Counted from the first letter of the stretch, positions 50,552 through 61,768 are shown. The stretch is 64,000 nt of DNA from Paenibacillus silvae (GCF_014639235.1 NZ_BMFU01000003.1:620001-684000), one strand, 5' to 3'. The notes: generated by a model not told the origin, from the letters alone. A program made the numbers and translations.

Positions 50552-50658
50552 CCGTTGTCCTCCTTCCGTCGCGCTGGATAAGATTGACTGGAACGCGAAA
50601 TAATTAATGTTTACAGAGAACTCTCTGAGGACAGATTAACCTTCCCCATCAGTCCTGG

Positions 50659-52206
50659 TCAATATTTTTCCGACACCAGCTTCGCCTGTGTAAATAATAG
50701 CAGGTAGTCTCTGCCGCCTGCTTTGGAATCCGTGCCCGACATGTTAAACCCGCCGAACGGATGTGTGCCTACCAAAGCCCCTGTACACTTGCGGTTGAAG
50801 TACAGATTGCCTGCGAAATATTCACGTCTCGCCTGCTCCAGATGTGCCCGATTACGCGAGATAACCGCCCCGGTCAAGCCATAATCCGTATTGTTGGCAA
50901 TCTCCAGCGCCTTCTGGAACGAATCGGCCTTGATAAAAGCCAGCACCGGGCCAAAAATCTCCTCCTGGGCGATCCGGGCCTGCGGGTCCACATCCGCAAT
51001 AATCGTAGGCTCGACGAAATAACCTTGAGGATCGCCTGTGCCTCCACCATGAACCAGACGACCTTCCTGCTTGCCGATTTCAATATATTCAGTGATCTTC
51101 GCATAAGCTTTATCGTCAATGACAGGTCCCATGTAACTGTGCATTTCAAGCGGGCTGCCTACCGTCAGCTTCTGCGTACGCTCAATCACCTTTTGTAATA
51201 CTTCATCATATACATCCTTATGAATTATGGCACGGGAACACGCAGAACATTTTTGTCCCGAGAAACCGAAGGCTGATGCCGTAATGGATTCAGCCGCCAG
51301 CTCCAGATCACTGTCACTGTCCACAACGATGGAATCCTTGCCACCCATCTCGGCGATTACACGTTTGATCCATTTTTGCCCCGGAGCTGTTTTTGCAGCG
51401 CGTTCATTGATTCGCAGACCAATATCCCGTGAACCCGTGAAGCTGATAAAACGTGTCAGAGCATGATCTACAAGATAATCCCCAACATCACTTCCTGGTC
51501 CCGGCAAAAAATTCACCACGCCGTCCGGCAGCCCCACTTCTGCAAGCAGTTCCATGAATTTGGCCGCAATGACCGGTGTTGTACTCGCCGGCTTTAAAAC
51601 TACCGTGTTGCCTGACACCAATGCAGCCGAGGTCATGCCTGCCATAATCGCCAGCGGGAAATTCCACGGCGGAATGACGATACCTACACCGAGCGGAATA
51701 TATGTCAGCTCATTATCCTCCCCCGCGATCCGTACGAGCGGTTGAGGTTCACTTAGACGCTGCATTTCCCGAGCATAAAATTCCATAAAATCGATCGCTT
51801 CAGCGGTATCTGCGTCTGCCTCAGGCCAGGTCTTACCCGCCTCATAGACCATCCAGGCGGAGAATTCATGCTTGCGGCGGCGCATAAGAGCTGCCGCTTT
51901 GTACAGATAACGGGCCCGCTCGTTCGGGTCCGTGTGCTTCCAGGTGTTGAACGTTTCTGCCGCTGTCTGGATGGCCTTCTCGGCCAGCTCCCGACTGGCT
52001 TGGTGAACTGTTCCAATCACCTGCTCCTTCGCAGCCGGGTTCACGGAATGTAACGTGCGGCTGCCGGTTATTTTTTGACCGCCAATAATGATCGGATATT
52101 CCCGTCCAAGCTCGGATTGCACCTTGCGGAGTGCGTCCTCAAAGGCTTCCCGGTTCTCCTGCACCGCAAAAGCTGTAAAAGGTTCGTTAACAAATGGAAT
52201 GTTCAT
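50659..52206 (-). CDS. rocA: 1-pyrroline-5-carboxylate dehydrogenase
   Basis: 515 residues from ATG 52206 (AAGGAGG eight bases upstream), exactly the RocA size. It oxidises glutamate semialdehyde to glutamate with NAD, the second step of proline degradation and last step of the arginine route. Aldehyde dehydrogenase marks: IPPWNFPLAI, general base Glu in VIAEMGGKDS, nucleophile Cys in SGQKCSACSR, and EEIFGPVLAF. The leader is about 250 nt from a sigma-54 promoter (52465-52481) and contains a REP-B element. It is divergent from fadM (proline dehydrogenase). Confidence 0.96.
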   Translation of the reverse strand: MNIPFVNEPFTAFAVQENREAFEDALRKVQSELGREYPIIIGGQKITGSRTLHSVNPAAKEQVIGTVHQASRELAEKAIQTAAETFNTWKHTDPNERARYLYKAAALMRRRKHEFSAWMVYEAGKTWPEADADTAEAIDFMEFYAREMQRLSEPQPLVRIAGEDNELTYIPLGVGIVIPPWNFPLAIMAGMTSAALVSGNTVVLKPASTTPVIAAKFMELLAEVGLPDGVVNFLPGPGSDVGDYLVDHALTRFISFTGSRDIGLRINERAAKTAPGQKWIKRVIAEMGGKDSIVVDSDSDLELAAESITASAFGFSGQKCSACSRAIIHKDVYDEVLQKVIERTQKLTVGSPLEMHSYMGPVIDDKAYAKITEYIEIGKQEGRLVHGGGTGDPQGYFVEPTIIADVDPQARIAQEEIFGPVLAFIKADSFQKALEIANNTDYGLTGAVISRNRAHLEQARREYFAGNLYFNRKCTGALVGTHPFGGFNMSGTDSKAGGRDYLLLFTQAKLVSEKY

Positions 52207-52242
52207 GAATGATTCCTCCTTCAGGATGTGGGCTCTACTCAC

Positions 52243-52425
52243 TAAATAATTCGAACAAAGATAATTTACACGAGCACTCCGATGACAGAATAACCTTCCA
52301 ATCGCTGTTATCCCCAGATTTTTTTTGATTCCCTCTTCCAAATGGAAAAATCCGGTGATAAAGGCGACCGCTTCGCTTTTCCAGGTTTTTTCTGTCCTCT
52401 CCGTTCCTTGTGTAAAATCGCAGCT
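52243..52425. repeat. Dispersed MITE-like repeat REP-B, copy 3, inside the rocA leader
   Basis: Same orientation as copy 2. Shared blocks: GCACTCCGATGACAGAATAA, GTTATCCCCAGATTTTTTTT, AATCCGGTGATAAAGGCGAC, TTTTTTCTGTCCTCTCCGTT. The ends are degenerate: ATAATTTACAC and GTGTAAAAT. It lies between the rocA promoter and start codon, so it would be transcribed and could fold in the mRNA. Confidence 0.85.
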
Positions 52426-52464
52426 CGGACTCATGCAGCACTTACGTCTCATTCAAATATATGA

Positions 52465-52481
52465 AGCAAGAAGCGTGCCAA
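52465..52481 (-). promoter_or_regulatory. Sigma-54 promoter of rocA
   Basis: On the minus strand TTGGCAC-GCTTC-TTGCT, a perfect -24/-12 element. The expected start of transcription is near 52454, giving a leader of about 250 nt. Confidence 0.85.
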
Positions 52482-52545
52482 CTCCGCTTGAGAATGAAAT
52501 ATTTTTTTGGATTTCGCGGAGATAAAAATATTCATTAAAAAAATT
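52482..52545. promoter_or_regulatory. Large dyad between the two sigma-54 promoters (candidate activator site)
   Basis: CTCCGC (52483) and GCGGAG (52517) flank GAATGAAATATTTTTTT, which itself pairs with ATAAAAATATTCATT. The dyad lies between the divergent -24 elements, where an enhancer-binding protein could serve both. The likely binder is the RocR-like activator at 54042. Confidence 0.45.
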
Positions 52546-52574
52546 AGGGCCTCAGCAATTGCATACAGCAGCTT

Positions 52575-52591
52575 TTGGCACGTTTTTTGCT
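52575..52591 (+). promoter_or_regulatory. Sigma-54 promoter of the proline dehydrogenase gene
   Basis: TTGGCAC-GTTTT-TTGCT, a perfect -24/-12 element, 46 bases upstream of the ATG; transcription would start near 52602. Confidence 0.88.
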
Positions 52592-52636
52592 AGATATGTG
52601 AAATACACAATTATGAATTATTAAGGAGGAAGCACC

Positions 52637-53560
52637 ATGAGTGTCGGAACGGAGCTATACCGCAAAACGTTGTTAACCGTGGCTGGCAATAAAGCCGTAG
52701 AAAGCCTGTCCCTTAAATACGGTAAAAAGCTCGCAGGCAAATTTATTGCAGGCAGTACGCTGGAAGAGGCGCTTGAGGAAATTCGCACATTAAACAGCAA
52801 AGGTATTATGGCGACACTCGATCATCTGGGAGAGGGTATCACTCATCTAAACGAGGCGGCCCTTTACAGAGATGAGTATGTAAGGCTGGTTGAGGGTATA
52901 GCGCACAGCGGAGCCGACTCCAACGTTTCACTGAAGCCGACCCAGATGGGGCTCGCACTTGACCCCGAAGCAGGTTATCAGAACATTCGAACCGTTGCCT
53001 CCAAGGCGAAGCGGCATGATCTGTTCGTACGCATTGATATGGAGGATAGTCCATTCACACAAGCCACACTCGACCTGGTACGAAGACTTCATGCAGAAGG
53101 ACTGGATAATACAGGTACTGTCTTACAGGCTTATTTGCATCGAACGGAAGAAGATACACGTGACATGATTCGAGAGGGCATTCGACTGCGTCTTGTCAAA
53201 GGCGCTTACAAAGAGCCTGCCACCGTTGCGTATCAGAGTACAGCCGAAGTGATGCATCAGTTCAAAACGATGATTCGTCATCATCTTGATCAAGGCGTGT
53301 ACACCGCTGTTGCTTCACATGATGATCACATCATCAACTGGACGAAACAATACGCCAAGGATCGGGACATCTCCCCCGATGCTTTCGAATTCCAGATGTT
53401 ATACGGCCTGCGAATGAGCGAACAGGAGCGCCTGGCACAGGAGGGTTATCGCATCCGCTGTTATGTGCCGTACGGAACGATGTGGTATCCATATTACACC
53501 CGCCGTCTGGCTGAGAAGCCGGCCAACCTCTGGATGGTGCTCAAAAACATGTTTCGTTAA
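52637..53560 (+). CDS. fadM: Proline dehydrogenase (FAD-dependent)
   Basis: 307 residues, the size of Gram-positive monofunctional PutB/FadM enzymes. It oxidises proline to pyrroline-5-carboxylate, the substrate of the divergent rocA product. Conserved (beta/alpha)8 barrel marks: SLKPTQMGLALD, RIDMEDSPFT, LQAYLHRTEEDT, RLVKGAYKEP, ASHDDHII, EFQMLYGLR and the C-terminal YVPYGTMWYPYYTRRLAEKP that binds substrate. AAGGAGG precedes the ATG. It is under a perfect sigma-54 promoter. Confidence 0.96.
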   Translation: MSVGTELYRKTLLTVAGNKAVESLSLKYGKKLAGKFIAGSTLEEALEEIRTLNSKGIMATLDHLGEGITHLNEAALYRDEYVRLVEGIAHSGADSNVSLKPTQMGLALDPEAGYQNIRTVASKAKRHDLFVRIDMEDSPFTQATLDLVRRLHAEGLDNTGTVLQAYLHRTEEDTRDMIREGIRLRLVKGAYKEPATVAYQSTAEVMHQFKTMIRHHLDQGVYTAVASHDDHIINWTKQYAKDRDISPDAFEFQMLYGLRMSEQERLAQEGYRIRCYVPYGTMWYPYYTRRLAEKPANLWMVLKNMFR

Positions 53561-53588
53561 CCGTGTAACGATCCGATCTGTACCTATA

Positions 53589-53628
53589 CCATGCCTTCCT
53601 TCTTCCATACCGGATCGCATGGTTTTTT
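53589..53628 (+). terminator. Terminator after the proline dehydrogenase gene
   Basis: CCATGC pairs with GCATGG across a 22-base loop and is followed by six T, 28 bases after the stop. Confidence 0.7.
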
Positions 53629-54041
53629 CATCTTACTCGATGTCTAAAAATCAAGATTCATCGAATTTTATGTTCACAAAATTAGACAATATTTAAACTT
53701 CTCGTTACATTCCCACCCTCGCTGGATGTTCTCACCTGTTCCCCATCGTTCCTTTCAACCCCATTTTCGCACTTATTTTATGTAATAAAATTTAACATAC
53801 GCAAACATTCAAACTTCTATATAAAGTTAATTTTTGCAGGAATATCAACACTTTTATGATTGTCTCTATTTTGATAACGCATACAAAAAATGTTTTTTTA
53901 CAATCCATCATTCCACCCACTTCATCCGAACAAGCGATGTCAAAAAATATATACACACCTCTATTTCAACGATATAATAATGATAACTTCTTTTTCTAAT
54001 CTATATTTTTCAAATTGAATGTTGTAATCGAGGTGATCCTG
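53629..54041. other. AT-rich spacer upstream of the sigma-54 activator gene
   Basis: No gene supported. It holds the promoter of the activator gene; long A/T runs prevent a confident pick. Confidence 0.4.
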
Positions 54042-55901
<1,860 letters not shown>

Positions 55902-55912
55902 CAAACGAAAAC

Positions 55913-55958
55913 AAAAATCCGCAGGAACGGGCGTCTGCCGTCAACCTGCGGATTTTTG
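55913..55958 (+). terminator. Terminator after the sigma-54 activator gene
   Basis: AAAAATCCGCAGG pairs with CCTGCGGATTTTT around an inner ACGGGCGTCTGCCGT hairpin, 11 bases after the stop. Confidence 0.93.
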
Positions 55959-56092
55959 CGTTTCGGATAGCTACGTTTCGGATTGTTATGCTTTGGATTT
56001 CCTTGTTTAAGAATGTTGTCTTTCGAAACTTTCGCGGTTTCAGCTAGGTTGCTGACTGAGCAGCTCCGCCTCTGTTATACGCACATGTTCCT

Positions 56093-58171
56093 TTACAATA
56101 TTCTCGCCAAGCGACTCAGAGCCTTTCCGAGATGACGATAGAAGGTGGCACGGCTCATGGAACAAGCCTGTGCTGCGGCAGTTGGATTGCCAGCGTGAGT
56201 CCAATATGCGGCATGCAGCAGCTTCTGATCCTGCGGGGCTACGCCATGTATTCTGCCTTCCAGCAAGTCCAGCACATATAGCTGCACCTGAATGCCACCC
56301 TTTACACCAGCAAGCTTGTCAGCATACTTCTGCAGCTCGCCCGGAGAGTGCAGCTGACCAAGCATTTTGCGAACCTCCTGTTCAGTCCAAATATTCATAT
56401 GATGACCTGATGCTTGCTTCCCTGCCTGTGATGGATTAACCGGCAAACCCGGATGCAGGAGTGACATCACCCAGGCACCGAACTGCCCGCTGCGAAGATC
56501 CAACTCAAGCACATCTGCCCGATTCTCATAATGATCACATGCACGCGTAGTAGTTTCCCTCATCTGAAAGCCTATACTTCTGAGAAACAGCTTCAGATGC
56601 GGATTGGTCGCAACCAATATCGCTCTTGCCCCATCTCCCAGCAGCGACAAACGGTCCAGTATCATATATCCGACCAGTTCCTCACGGGTATACCCCGGGA
56701 CATCATTTCTCGCGGCAGCTAGCACCGCAAAATGGGTATCGCTCTCATCCGGGTCCTGGCCCAGCTCTTCCGGGTCAAAGCATTCATTCATTTCGTTCGG
56801 AAAATAGGTTAAAAGCAATTCGCTGGTCTCCCGGTGCACGAGCACGGTAATAAACATCGCAATGACCTCGCCTCGCTTATCCCGCTTCAGTACAATGCCG
56901 TCCGGATAACGCTGCGCCAATTCATCCAGAAAGGGACCATAGTTCACAGCTTGCCAAGGTTCAACGCTGTATTCACTCCATTGTTCCATCAGCTTGTGCA
57001 GCGAAGGCAGGTCAGCTCGATCCATCGGCTCAAGCGGTGAAAACAACGAATCGTTCGATACATCGGCATACTTGCGGAACTGAAGCATTGACTCCTGACA
57101 GAGCATCAGCATCTTTCGCGCAATTTGCCGCCGCTCATGGGGGCCCGCTTGTTCATGGAGCGGCTTCAGCAGCTCAGCGATTCGAATTCGCATAGCTTGC
57201 ATGCGATGAGGCTCACGCTGCCGAAAATCACGCATCAGATGCACTCTCGCCATATCGTGTAGAGCCAGGCCATCCGGTGCAGAACGAATGAAGGACATTC
57301 TCCTCAGCATATGATATTCTTCCTGCTGCACATCCATATCCAATACGGCGGATAACAGCTCCTGATTGGCCGACTCCAGCAGGGTTAACACCTCTACCAT
57401 CGGATGCAGCCGGGGGATGGTCAGCTCCAGCAGCAGCCGGGCACTGATCATATGGGACAGCTCGGCCCACTCTGCATAAGGCAAATTCCTGCCGCGATCC
57501 GCTGCCTCGACCGCAAGAGCCAGTCCAAGCGGATGTCCATCCGTCATTCTCGTAATCGTTCCCGCCACATTTGGCTTCAGTCGTCCAGCTATCGCAATAT
57601 ACTCTGTAATTTCATCCGCAGTAAAGTGCTGCAGCGGCATATGCACGAGCCGCTGATACAGCCGCGGGTGGGTCCGCCAAGTCGCCGCCAGTTCAGGACG
57701 GGACGCCAGTATAATGAGCACCCCGCTTAGATGAAGTTTCCCAATGAACACTTCCATAAACCAGCTTTCGAGCAGAGCAAGCTCCTCGTAATTATCAACA
57801 GCGATTACCAGCCGCCTCTTCTTCGACGTTTCTTTCAACAAAGAAAGCGGATGTGCAGCTTCTCTGCCCAACAGTTCCAGTTCAAGCCCCAGCGTGGACA
57901 AGAAATAATCCATAAACACCGAAGGTGTTGTGCCGCAGGAACGTCCATCCATCCAGATCGCTGTAGCTCCGCGGTCCCTTGACACGGACAGCATTTCTGA
58001 AAGCAGAGACGATTTACCAATCCCACCCATTCCGGTAACTAAAAATATCGTCATAGGCGCTTCGGCATGCTCAAACCACTGCTTCAGCAGCATCAGTTCT
58101 CTCGTTCGCGCGACGAAACGTTTGCCGTCCCTGACATATGTTTCTTTTTGAGCTTCACTACCATTCCCCAT
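56093..58171 (-). CDS. STAND-type ATPase regulator with a GNAT-like middle and C-terminal HTH
   Basis: 692 residues; GGAGG precedes the ATG. The N-terminal NTPase (about 15-300) has Walker A TGMGGIGKSS (about 47) and Walker B RLVIAVDNYEE (about 118-128), the STAND arrangement. About 385-570 looks like a GNAT acetyltransferase fold (RYPDGIVLKRDKRGEVIAMF ... ILVATNPHLKLFLRSIGFQM). The last 50 residues form an HTH (AAAQACSMSRATFYRHLGKA). It is a signal-integrating transcription factor by architecture; target and ligand are unknown. It lies convergent with the sigma-54 activator gene. Confidence 0.8.
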   Translation of the reverse strand: MGNGSEAQKETYVRDGKRFVARTRELMLLKQWFEHAEAPMTIFLVTGMGGIGKSSLLSEMLSVSRDRGATAIWMDGRSCGTTPSVFMDYFLSTLGLELELLGREAAHPLSLLKETSKKRRLVIAVDNYEELALLESWFMEVFIGKLHLSGVLIILASRPELAATWRTHPRLYQRLVHMPLQHFTADEITEYIAIAGRLKPNVAGTITRMTDGHPLGLALAVEAADRGRNLPYAEWAELSHMISARLLLELTIPRLHPMVEVLTLLESANQELLSAVLDMDVQQEEYHMLRRMSFIRSAPDGLALHDMARVHLMRDFRQREPHRMQAMRIRIAELLKPLHEQAGPHERRQIARKMLMLCQESMLQFRKYADVSNDSLFSPLEPMDRADLPSLHKLMEQWSEYSVEPWQAVNYGPFLDELAQRYPDGIVLKRDKRGEVIAMFITVLVHRETSELLLTYFPNEMNECFDPEELGQDPDESDTHFAVLAAARNDVPGYTREELVGYMILDRLSLLGDGARAILVATNPHLKLFLRSIGFQMRETTTRACDHYENRADVLELDLRSGQFGAWVMSLLHPGLPVNPSQAGKQASGHHMNIWTEQEVRKMLGQLHSPGELQKYADKLAGVKGGIQVQLYVLDLLEGRIHGVAPQDQKLLHAAYWTHAGNPTAAAQACSMSRATFYRHLGKALSRLARIL

Positions 58172-58493
58172 ACATTTCCTCCATACTGGATTCTGGCACT
58201 TCGAGTATCTTTAATCTCTCATATTTGAGACTAGATTGAGACGCGCATAAGCATATGAAATGTTAGAATCTTGATAAAAGCCAATTTATAGAAAAAGGAT
58301 ACAGAAGCGCTCACATCAGATTTAAGACACCGCATCCAATACACCCTGGCCGCTTCTTCACATATCGAACACACCGCCGATCACCCTGAGCAAACCTCTA
58401 CAGCAACGTTAACCGATTGGTTTCATGCTTCCCTTTCGTGCTTCCTTTTCGTACTCTACTCTCAGCCCGATCATTCAGGAAAGGCGGATTTGT
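58172..58493. other. Spacer upstream of the STAND regulator
   Basis: No gene supported; contains the minus-strand promoter region of the STAND gene and the leader of the small open frame at 58494. Confidence 0.4.
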
Positions 58494-58724
58494 GTGAAAA
58501 AAAATCTCGATATCTGTTATTTGAGCAGACAACTTGACATTGATCCCAAACGGCTTGAGGCGTGGCTCGATCAACACGTACTCACCACTCCGGTTCAAGA
58601 GTTGGAACCCCAGCGGCGCTCCGGTCGTATGACGTCTCCGTATCGTCTCGCAGCACCTGCTTCTTTATCTCTGGCTCCCTCTGCGAACCAATCCATTCGT
58701 TACCGAGGACGCTTCTCGAATTAA
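58494..58724 (+). CDS. Possible 76-residue small protein
   Basis: GTG start at 58494 with AGGAAAGGCGG just upstream. The first 30 residues (MKKNLDICYLSRQLDIDPKR) resemble a helix-turn-helix start, the rest is Arg/Ser/Pro-rich and unlikely to fold. The stop overlaps the stop of the convergent PucR-type gene by four bases. Not recognised; it could be real or chance. Confidence 0.35.
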   Translation: MKKNLDICYLSRQLDIDPKRLEAWLDQHVLTTPVQELEPQRRSGRMTSPYRLAAPASLSLAPSANQSIRYRGRFSN

Positions 58725-60391
58725 GAGGACTGGCCCTCCCCGCCCTCAATCATGTCATTAGCAAGCAATGCCATCTCCAGACACAATCGTTTGTCCTGCT
58801 GCATGTAGTCGGGCCCCAGCAGTTCTTCCAGCTTTTCCAGCCGGTTGTACAAGGTCTGCCGATGAACGAACAGCTGTGCAGCAGCAGCTCGTTTACTTCC
58901 AAAATTCGAGAGATAAGCATGGAGTGTTTCGACCAATCTCAACTGATGGTTCCGATCATGCTCCATAAGCACTCCCAGGTGGTCCATTGCAAAGGATTGC
59001 AGTAAGGAAGGCGGCATTGCTTTTAACATTTGATATATACCCATACGATCATAGAAATGAACATGTTTCATCGGTTTGACCGACCTCGCCACTTCAATAA
59101 CCTGATACGCCTCCTGAAGGCTGTGCTTCAGAGGAGTCAATTGATTACGCAGCCTGCCAAAGCCGGCATGAATTTCAACTTGCTTCAAGTTGGTCCCGGC
59201 AAAACGTTTGATATGCTGCGTAATGCCTTCCAGCACCTGCATTAGCTGCTGACGCGAGGAGGTTCGGGACTCTTCCTTGGCGCAGCAGAGATAGATCTGG
59301 TTATTTTTCAGCATGAGCAGGCTCGTCAGATGATTTTTCTTCAGCAATGAACGCAGCAGAACCAGAATATCCTGATGATTCGCTTCCATTCGCTCCCGTC
59401 CCGTTCCCTTCAGCCGATGTTCGATCTCCAGCACACCTCCCGCGAACCAGTACTGTCCCTTCACCAGCAACCGGAGCCCCATTCGTGTTCGTGCCTGCTC
59501 CTCCTGCTGAATATGACCATTCATCAGATCCTGTATCAGTTCATTCTGGCTGCGTACCATCTTCTCTTCAAGGAATTGAGTACGAAGCGTCAGTGCCGCC
59601 GCAGCTTTGGCTGTATAATCCAGCAGCAGCTTCAGATATTCCACAGCAGTCGCAGGATGCACTACCATGCCGATCGCCGAGAATACCTGACCAAAACAGA
59701 CAACCGGATAACAAAGCAGTGCATGCTCCTCATCCATGTGAAACCAGAGCTCTGTAGCCGAATCGTTCAGATTAAGCTGCTCCACCTCCTGGCTGTACCA
59801 GCTGTAGATGGCCTGCTCCATCTCCGGGGCAAGTCCGGGCACAAAGCTGCCCGCCTCCATGGACGAAATGTACACAATTGGCTTGGATGCATACATATGC
59901 AGCAGTTCAAGCACCGCTGACATATCTGTGCTTTGCAAGGTGCGCTGCTGCAGTTCCCGGGAATAGGTCTCCAGGCTCTTCAACAACTGATGCTGGTGGT
60001 TAATAAGTAAAGAGTGAATATCCTGAGTAATCTCCACAAACCTTACCGGCTGCTCAAATACGATCAGTGGAAACTGATGCTCATTGGCAAGTTCGATCAA
60101 GGCTTCCGGGATGCCATCAATGCTCGTTCCAAATTCCACACATAAGCCCGCCGCTTCACGATGAATCAGCTGCATCAGATAGGCTTCGCGTCCATCCTCC
60201 GACTGAAGCCATAACCCTGTGGATAAAATAAGATCATGAGGGCTTACAAAAGGAGACACATTGGTAATTTCCAGAACGTGAACCCAACCCACCTGACGAT
60301 CCAGGCCTTCTTGCCCTGCTGCAAGCCGTGCTCTTCCGAACACCGGACGTTCCAGAATATCTCTGACGGTAAATACACGGTCATTTCGCAA
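58721..60391 (-). CDS. adeR: PucR/CdaR-type activator, probable AdeR (alanine dehydrogenase regulator)
   Basis: 556 residues with a TTG start at 60391 (GAGGG seven bases upstream). The PucR N-terminal domain covers about 8-125 (TVRDILERPVFGRARLAAGQ), a central GGDEF-like CdaR domain about 290-420, and a C-terminal PucR HTH about 490-548 (LVETLHAYLSNFGSKRAAAA followed by QLFVHRQTLYNRLEKLEELL). In Bacillus subtilis the PucR-family protein AdeR activates ald in response to alanine; here the gene is divergent from ald across 190 bp, the same arrangement. Confidence 0.88.
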   Translation of the reverse strand: MRNDRVFTVRDILERPVFGRARLAAGQEGLDRQVGWVHVLEITNVSPFVSPHDLILSTGLWLQSEDGREAYLMQLIHREAAGLCVEFGTSIDGIPEALIELANEHQFPLIVFEQPVRFVEITQDIHSLLINHQHQLLKSLETYSRELQQRTLQSTDMSAVLELLHMYASKPIVYISSMEAGSFVPGLAPEMEQAIYSWYSQEVEQLNLNDSATELWFHMDEEHALLCYPVVCFGQVFSAIGMVVHPATAVEYLKLLLDYTAKAAAALTLRTQFLEEKMVRSQNELIQDLMNGHIQQEEQARTRMGLRLLVKGQYWFAGGVLEIEHRLKGTGRERMEANHQDILVLLRSLLKKNHLTSLLMLKNNQIYLCCAKEESRTSSRQQLMQVLEGITQHIKRFAGTNLKQVEIHAGFGRLRNQLTPLKHSLQEAYQVIEVARSVKPMKHVHFYDRMGIYQMLKAMPPSLLQSFAMDHLGVLMEHDRNHQLRLVETLHAYLSNFGSKRAAAAQLFVHRQTLYNRLEKLEELLGPDYMQQDKRLCLEMALLANDMIEGGEGQSS

Positions 60392-60580
60392 AGTCGATCC
60401 CTCTTAGTGTCATTTTTTCTTACATTATAATCCATGGACAGATGTCCTGAACAGGTTTTTTCGACAATATGTTGAGTCGTTATTTCAAAAGCTAGACATT
60501 ATGTAAGGTGCAAAACGAGACATGGAGTCATAAACTTGTAGTATAAGCTAACAACCATTAAATGGACGAGGTGCATGGCG
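60392..60580. promoter_or_regulatory. Divergent adeR/ald control region
   Basis: 189 bp. An imperfect dyad CGACAATATGTTGAGTCG at about 60460-60480 is a candidate AdeR site. GTATAAG near 60540 could be an ald -10. No -24/-12 element was found, so ald is probably not sigma-54 dependent. Confidence 0.4.
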
Positions 60581-61714
60581 ATGAGAATCGGGTTACCCAA
60601 AGAAATCAAAAACAATGAAAATCGTGTAGCGATGACTCCTGCCGGGGCGGCTGATTTTGTACGAGCCGGGCATCAGGTCCTTGTGGAGCAAGGTGCAGGG
60701 CTGGGCAGTGGATTTATGGATCAGGAATACGAAAAGGCTGGTGCGTTAATCGTCGAACAGGCCGCTCAAGTCTGGCATGATGCCGATATGATTCTCAAAG
60801 TCAAAGAGCCTCTTGCCAGTGAATACGGCTATTTCCGGCCAGGTCTGATCCTGTTCACCTATCTGCACCTGGCCGCAGAGCCTGCGCTTGCCCAGGCTCT
60901 GGTCGATCACCGTGTCACCGCTATTGCCTACGAAACGCTTGAAGTCGGCGGCTCTCTCCCGCTGCTTACACCAATGAGCGAGGTAGCGGGACGCATGGCT
61001 GCGCAGATCGGTGCGCAGCTGCTGGAGAAAACAGAAGGCGGCAAAGGCATTCTGTTATCCGGTGTGCCTGGCGTCAGCCGCGGCAGGGTCGTTATTATTG
61101 GCGGCGGTACGGTAGGTACCAATGCTGCCAAAATTGCGATTGGCCTCGGGGCAGATGTGACGATTCTGGATCTGAATCTGCAGCGTCTGCGCCAGCTGGA
61201 CGATATTTTTGGCAACCAGATCCATACGCTTGTATCCAGCCCTTCCAATATTGCGTCCGCTGTCGCCGGGGCGGACCTGCTGATCTGTGCGGTGCTGATT
61301 CCGGGCGCCAAAGCGCCGAAGCTTGTCAGCGAGCAAGTGGTGAAGACCATGGCACCAGGGTCGGTTATCGTGGATGTGGCGATTGATCAGGGCGGGATCG
61401 TCGAGACCATTGATCATATCACCACCCACGATGAACCCACCTATGTGAAACATGGTGTCGTGCATTACGCGGTGGCGAACATGCCTGGCGCCGTGCCGCG
61501 CACGTCCACGGTGGCGCTGACCAACGCCACCCTGCCTTATGCGCTGCAGCTGGCGAACCACGGTGCAGCCGCCGCGATTCGCGGCAATTCGTCCATTCGC
61601 AGCGCAGTGAATGCGCTGAATGGACATATCACGTATGAGGCGGTAGCCCGTGATCTCGGGCACGCCTATGTTCCTGCGGGACAGGCGCTGGAGAATGCCG
61701 CCGCCGTCCAGTAG
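60581..61714 (+). CDS. ald: Alanine dehydrogenase
   Basis: 377 residues from ATG 60581; GAGGTG is seven bases upstream, while the ATG at 60575 is only one base from it. It oxidises L-alanine to pyruvate and ammonia with NAD. Marks: start MRIGLPKEIKNNENRVAMTP, catalytic Lys in LKVKEPLASEY (about 74), His in FTYLHLAAEP (about 95), and NAD fold GGGTVGTNAAKIAIGLGADV (about 173). GC content rises towards the 3' end (repeated GCG-rich codons after 61250). Confidence 0.97.
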   Translation: MRIGLPKEIKNNENRVAMTPAGAADFVRAGHQVLVEQGAGLGSGFMDQEYEKAGALIVEQAAQVWHDADMILKVKEPLASEYGYFRPGLILFTYLHLAAEPALAQALVDHRVTAIAYETLEVGGSLPLLTPMSEVAGRMAAQIGAQLLEKTEGGKGILLSGVPGVSRGRVVIIGGGTVGTNAAKIAIGLGADVTILDLNLQRLRQLDDIFGNQIHTLVSSPSNIASAVAGADLLICAVLIPGAKAPKLVSEQVVKTMAPGSVIVDVAIDQGGIVETIDHITTHDEPTYVKHGVVHYAVANMPGAVPRTSTVALTNATLPYALQLANHGAAAAIRGNSSIRSAVNALNGHITYEAVARDLGHAYVPAGQALENAAAVQ

Positions 61715-61768
61715 GCTCTTCTGGCCGTTCCACCTGGATACAACCGTGTCCAGACTGTGGAACGCATA

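Noticed and set aside
52207..52452. N-terminal extension of rocA
   Set aside because: It is translated from REP-B sequence and contains no family residues; ATG 52206 has AAGGAGG and gives the normal length.
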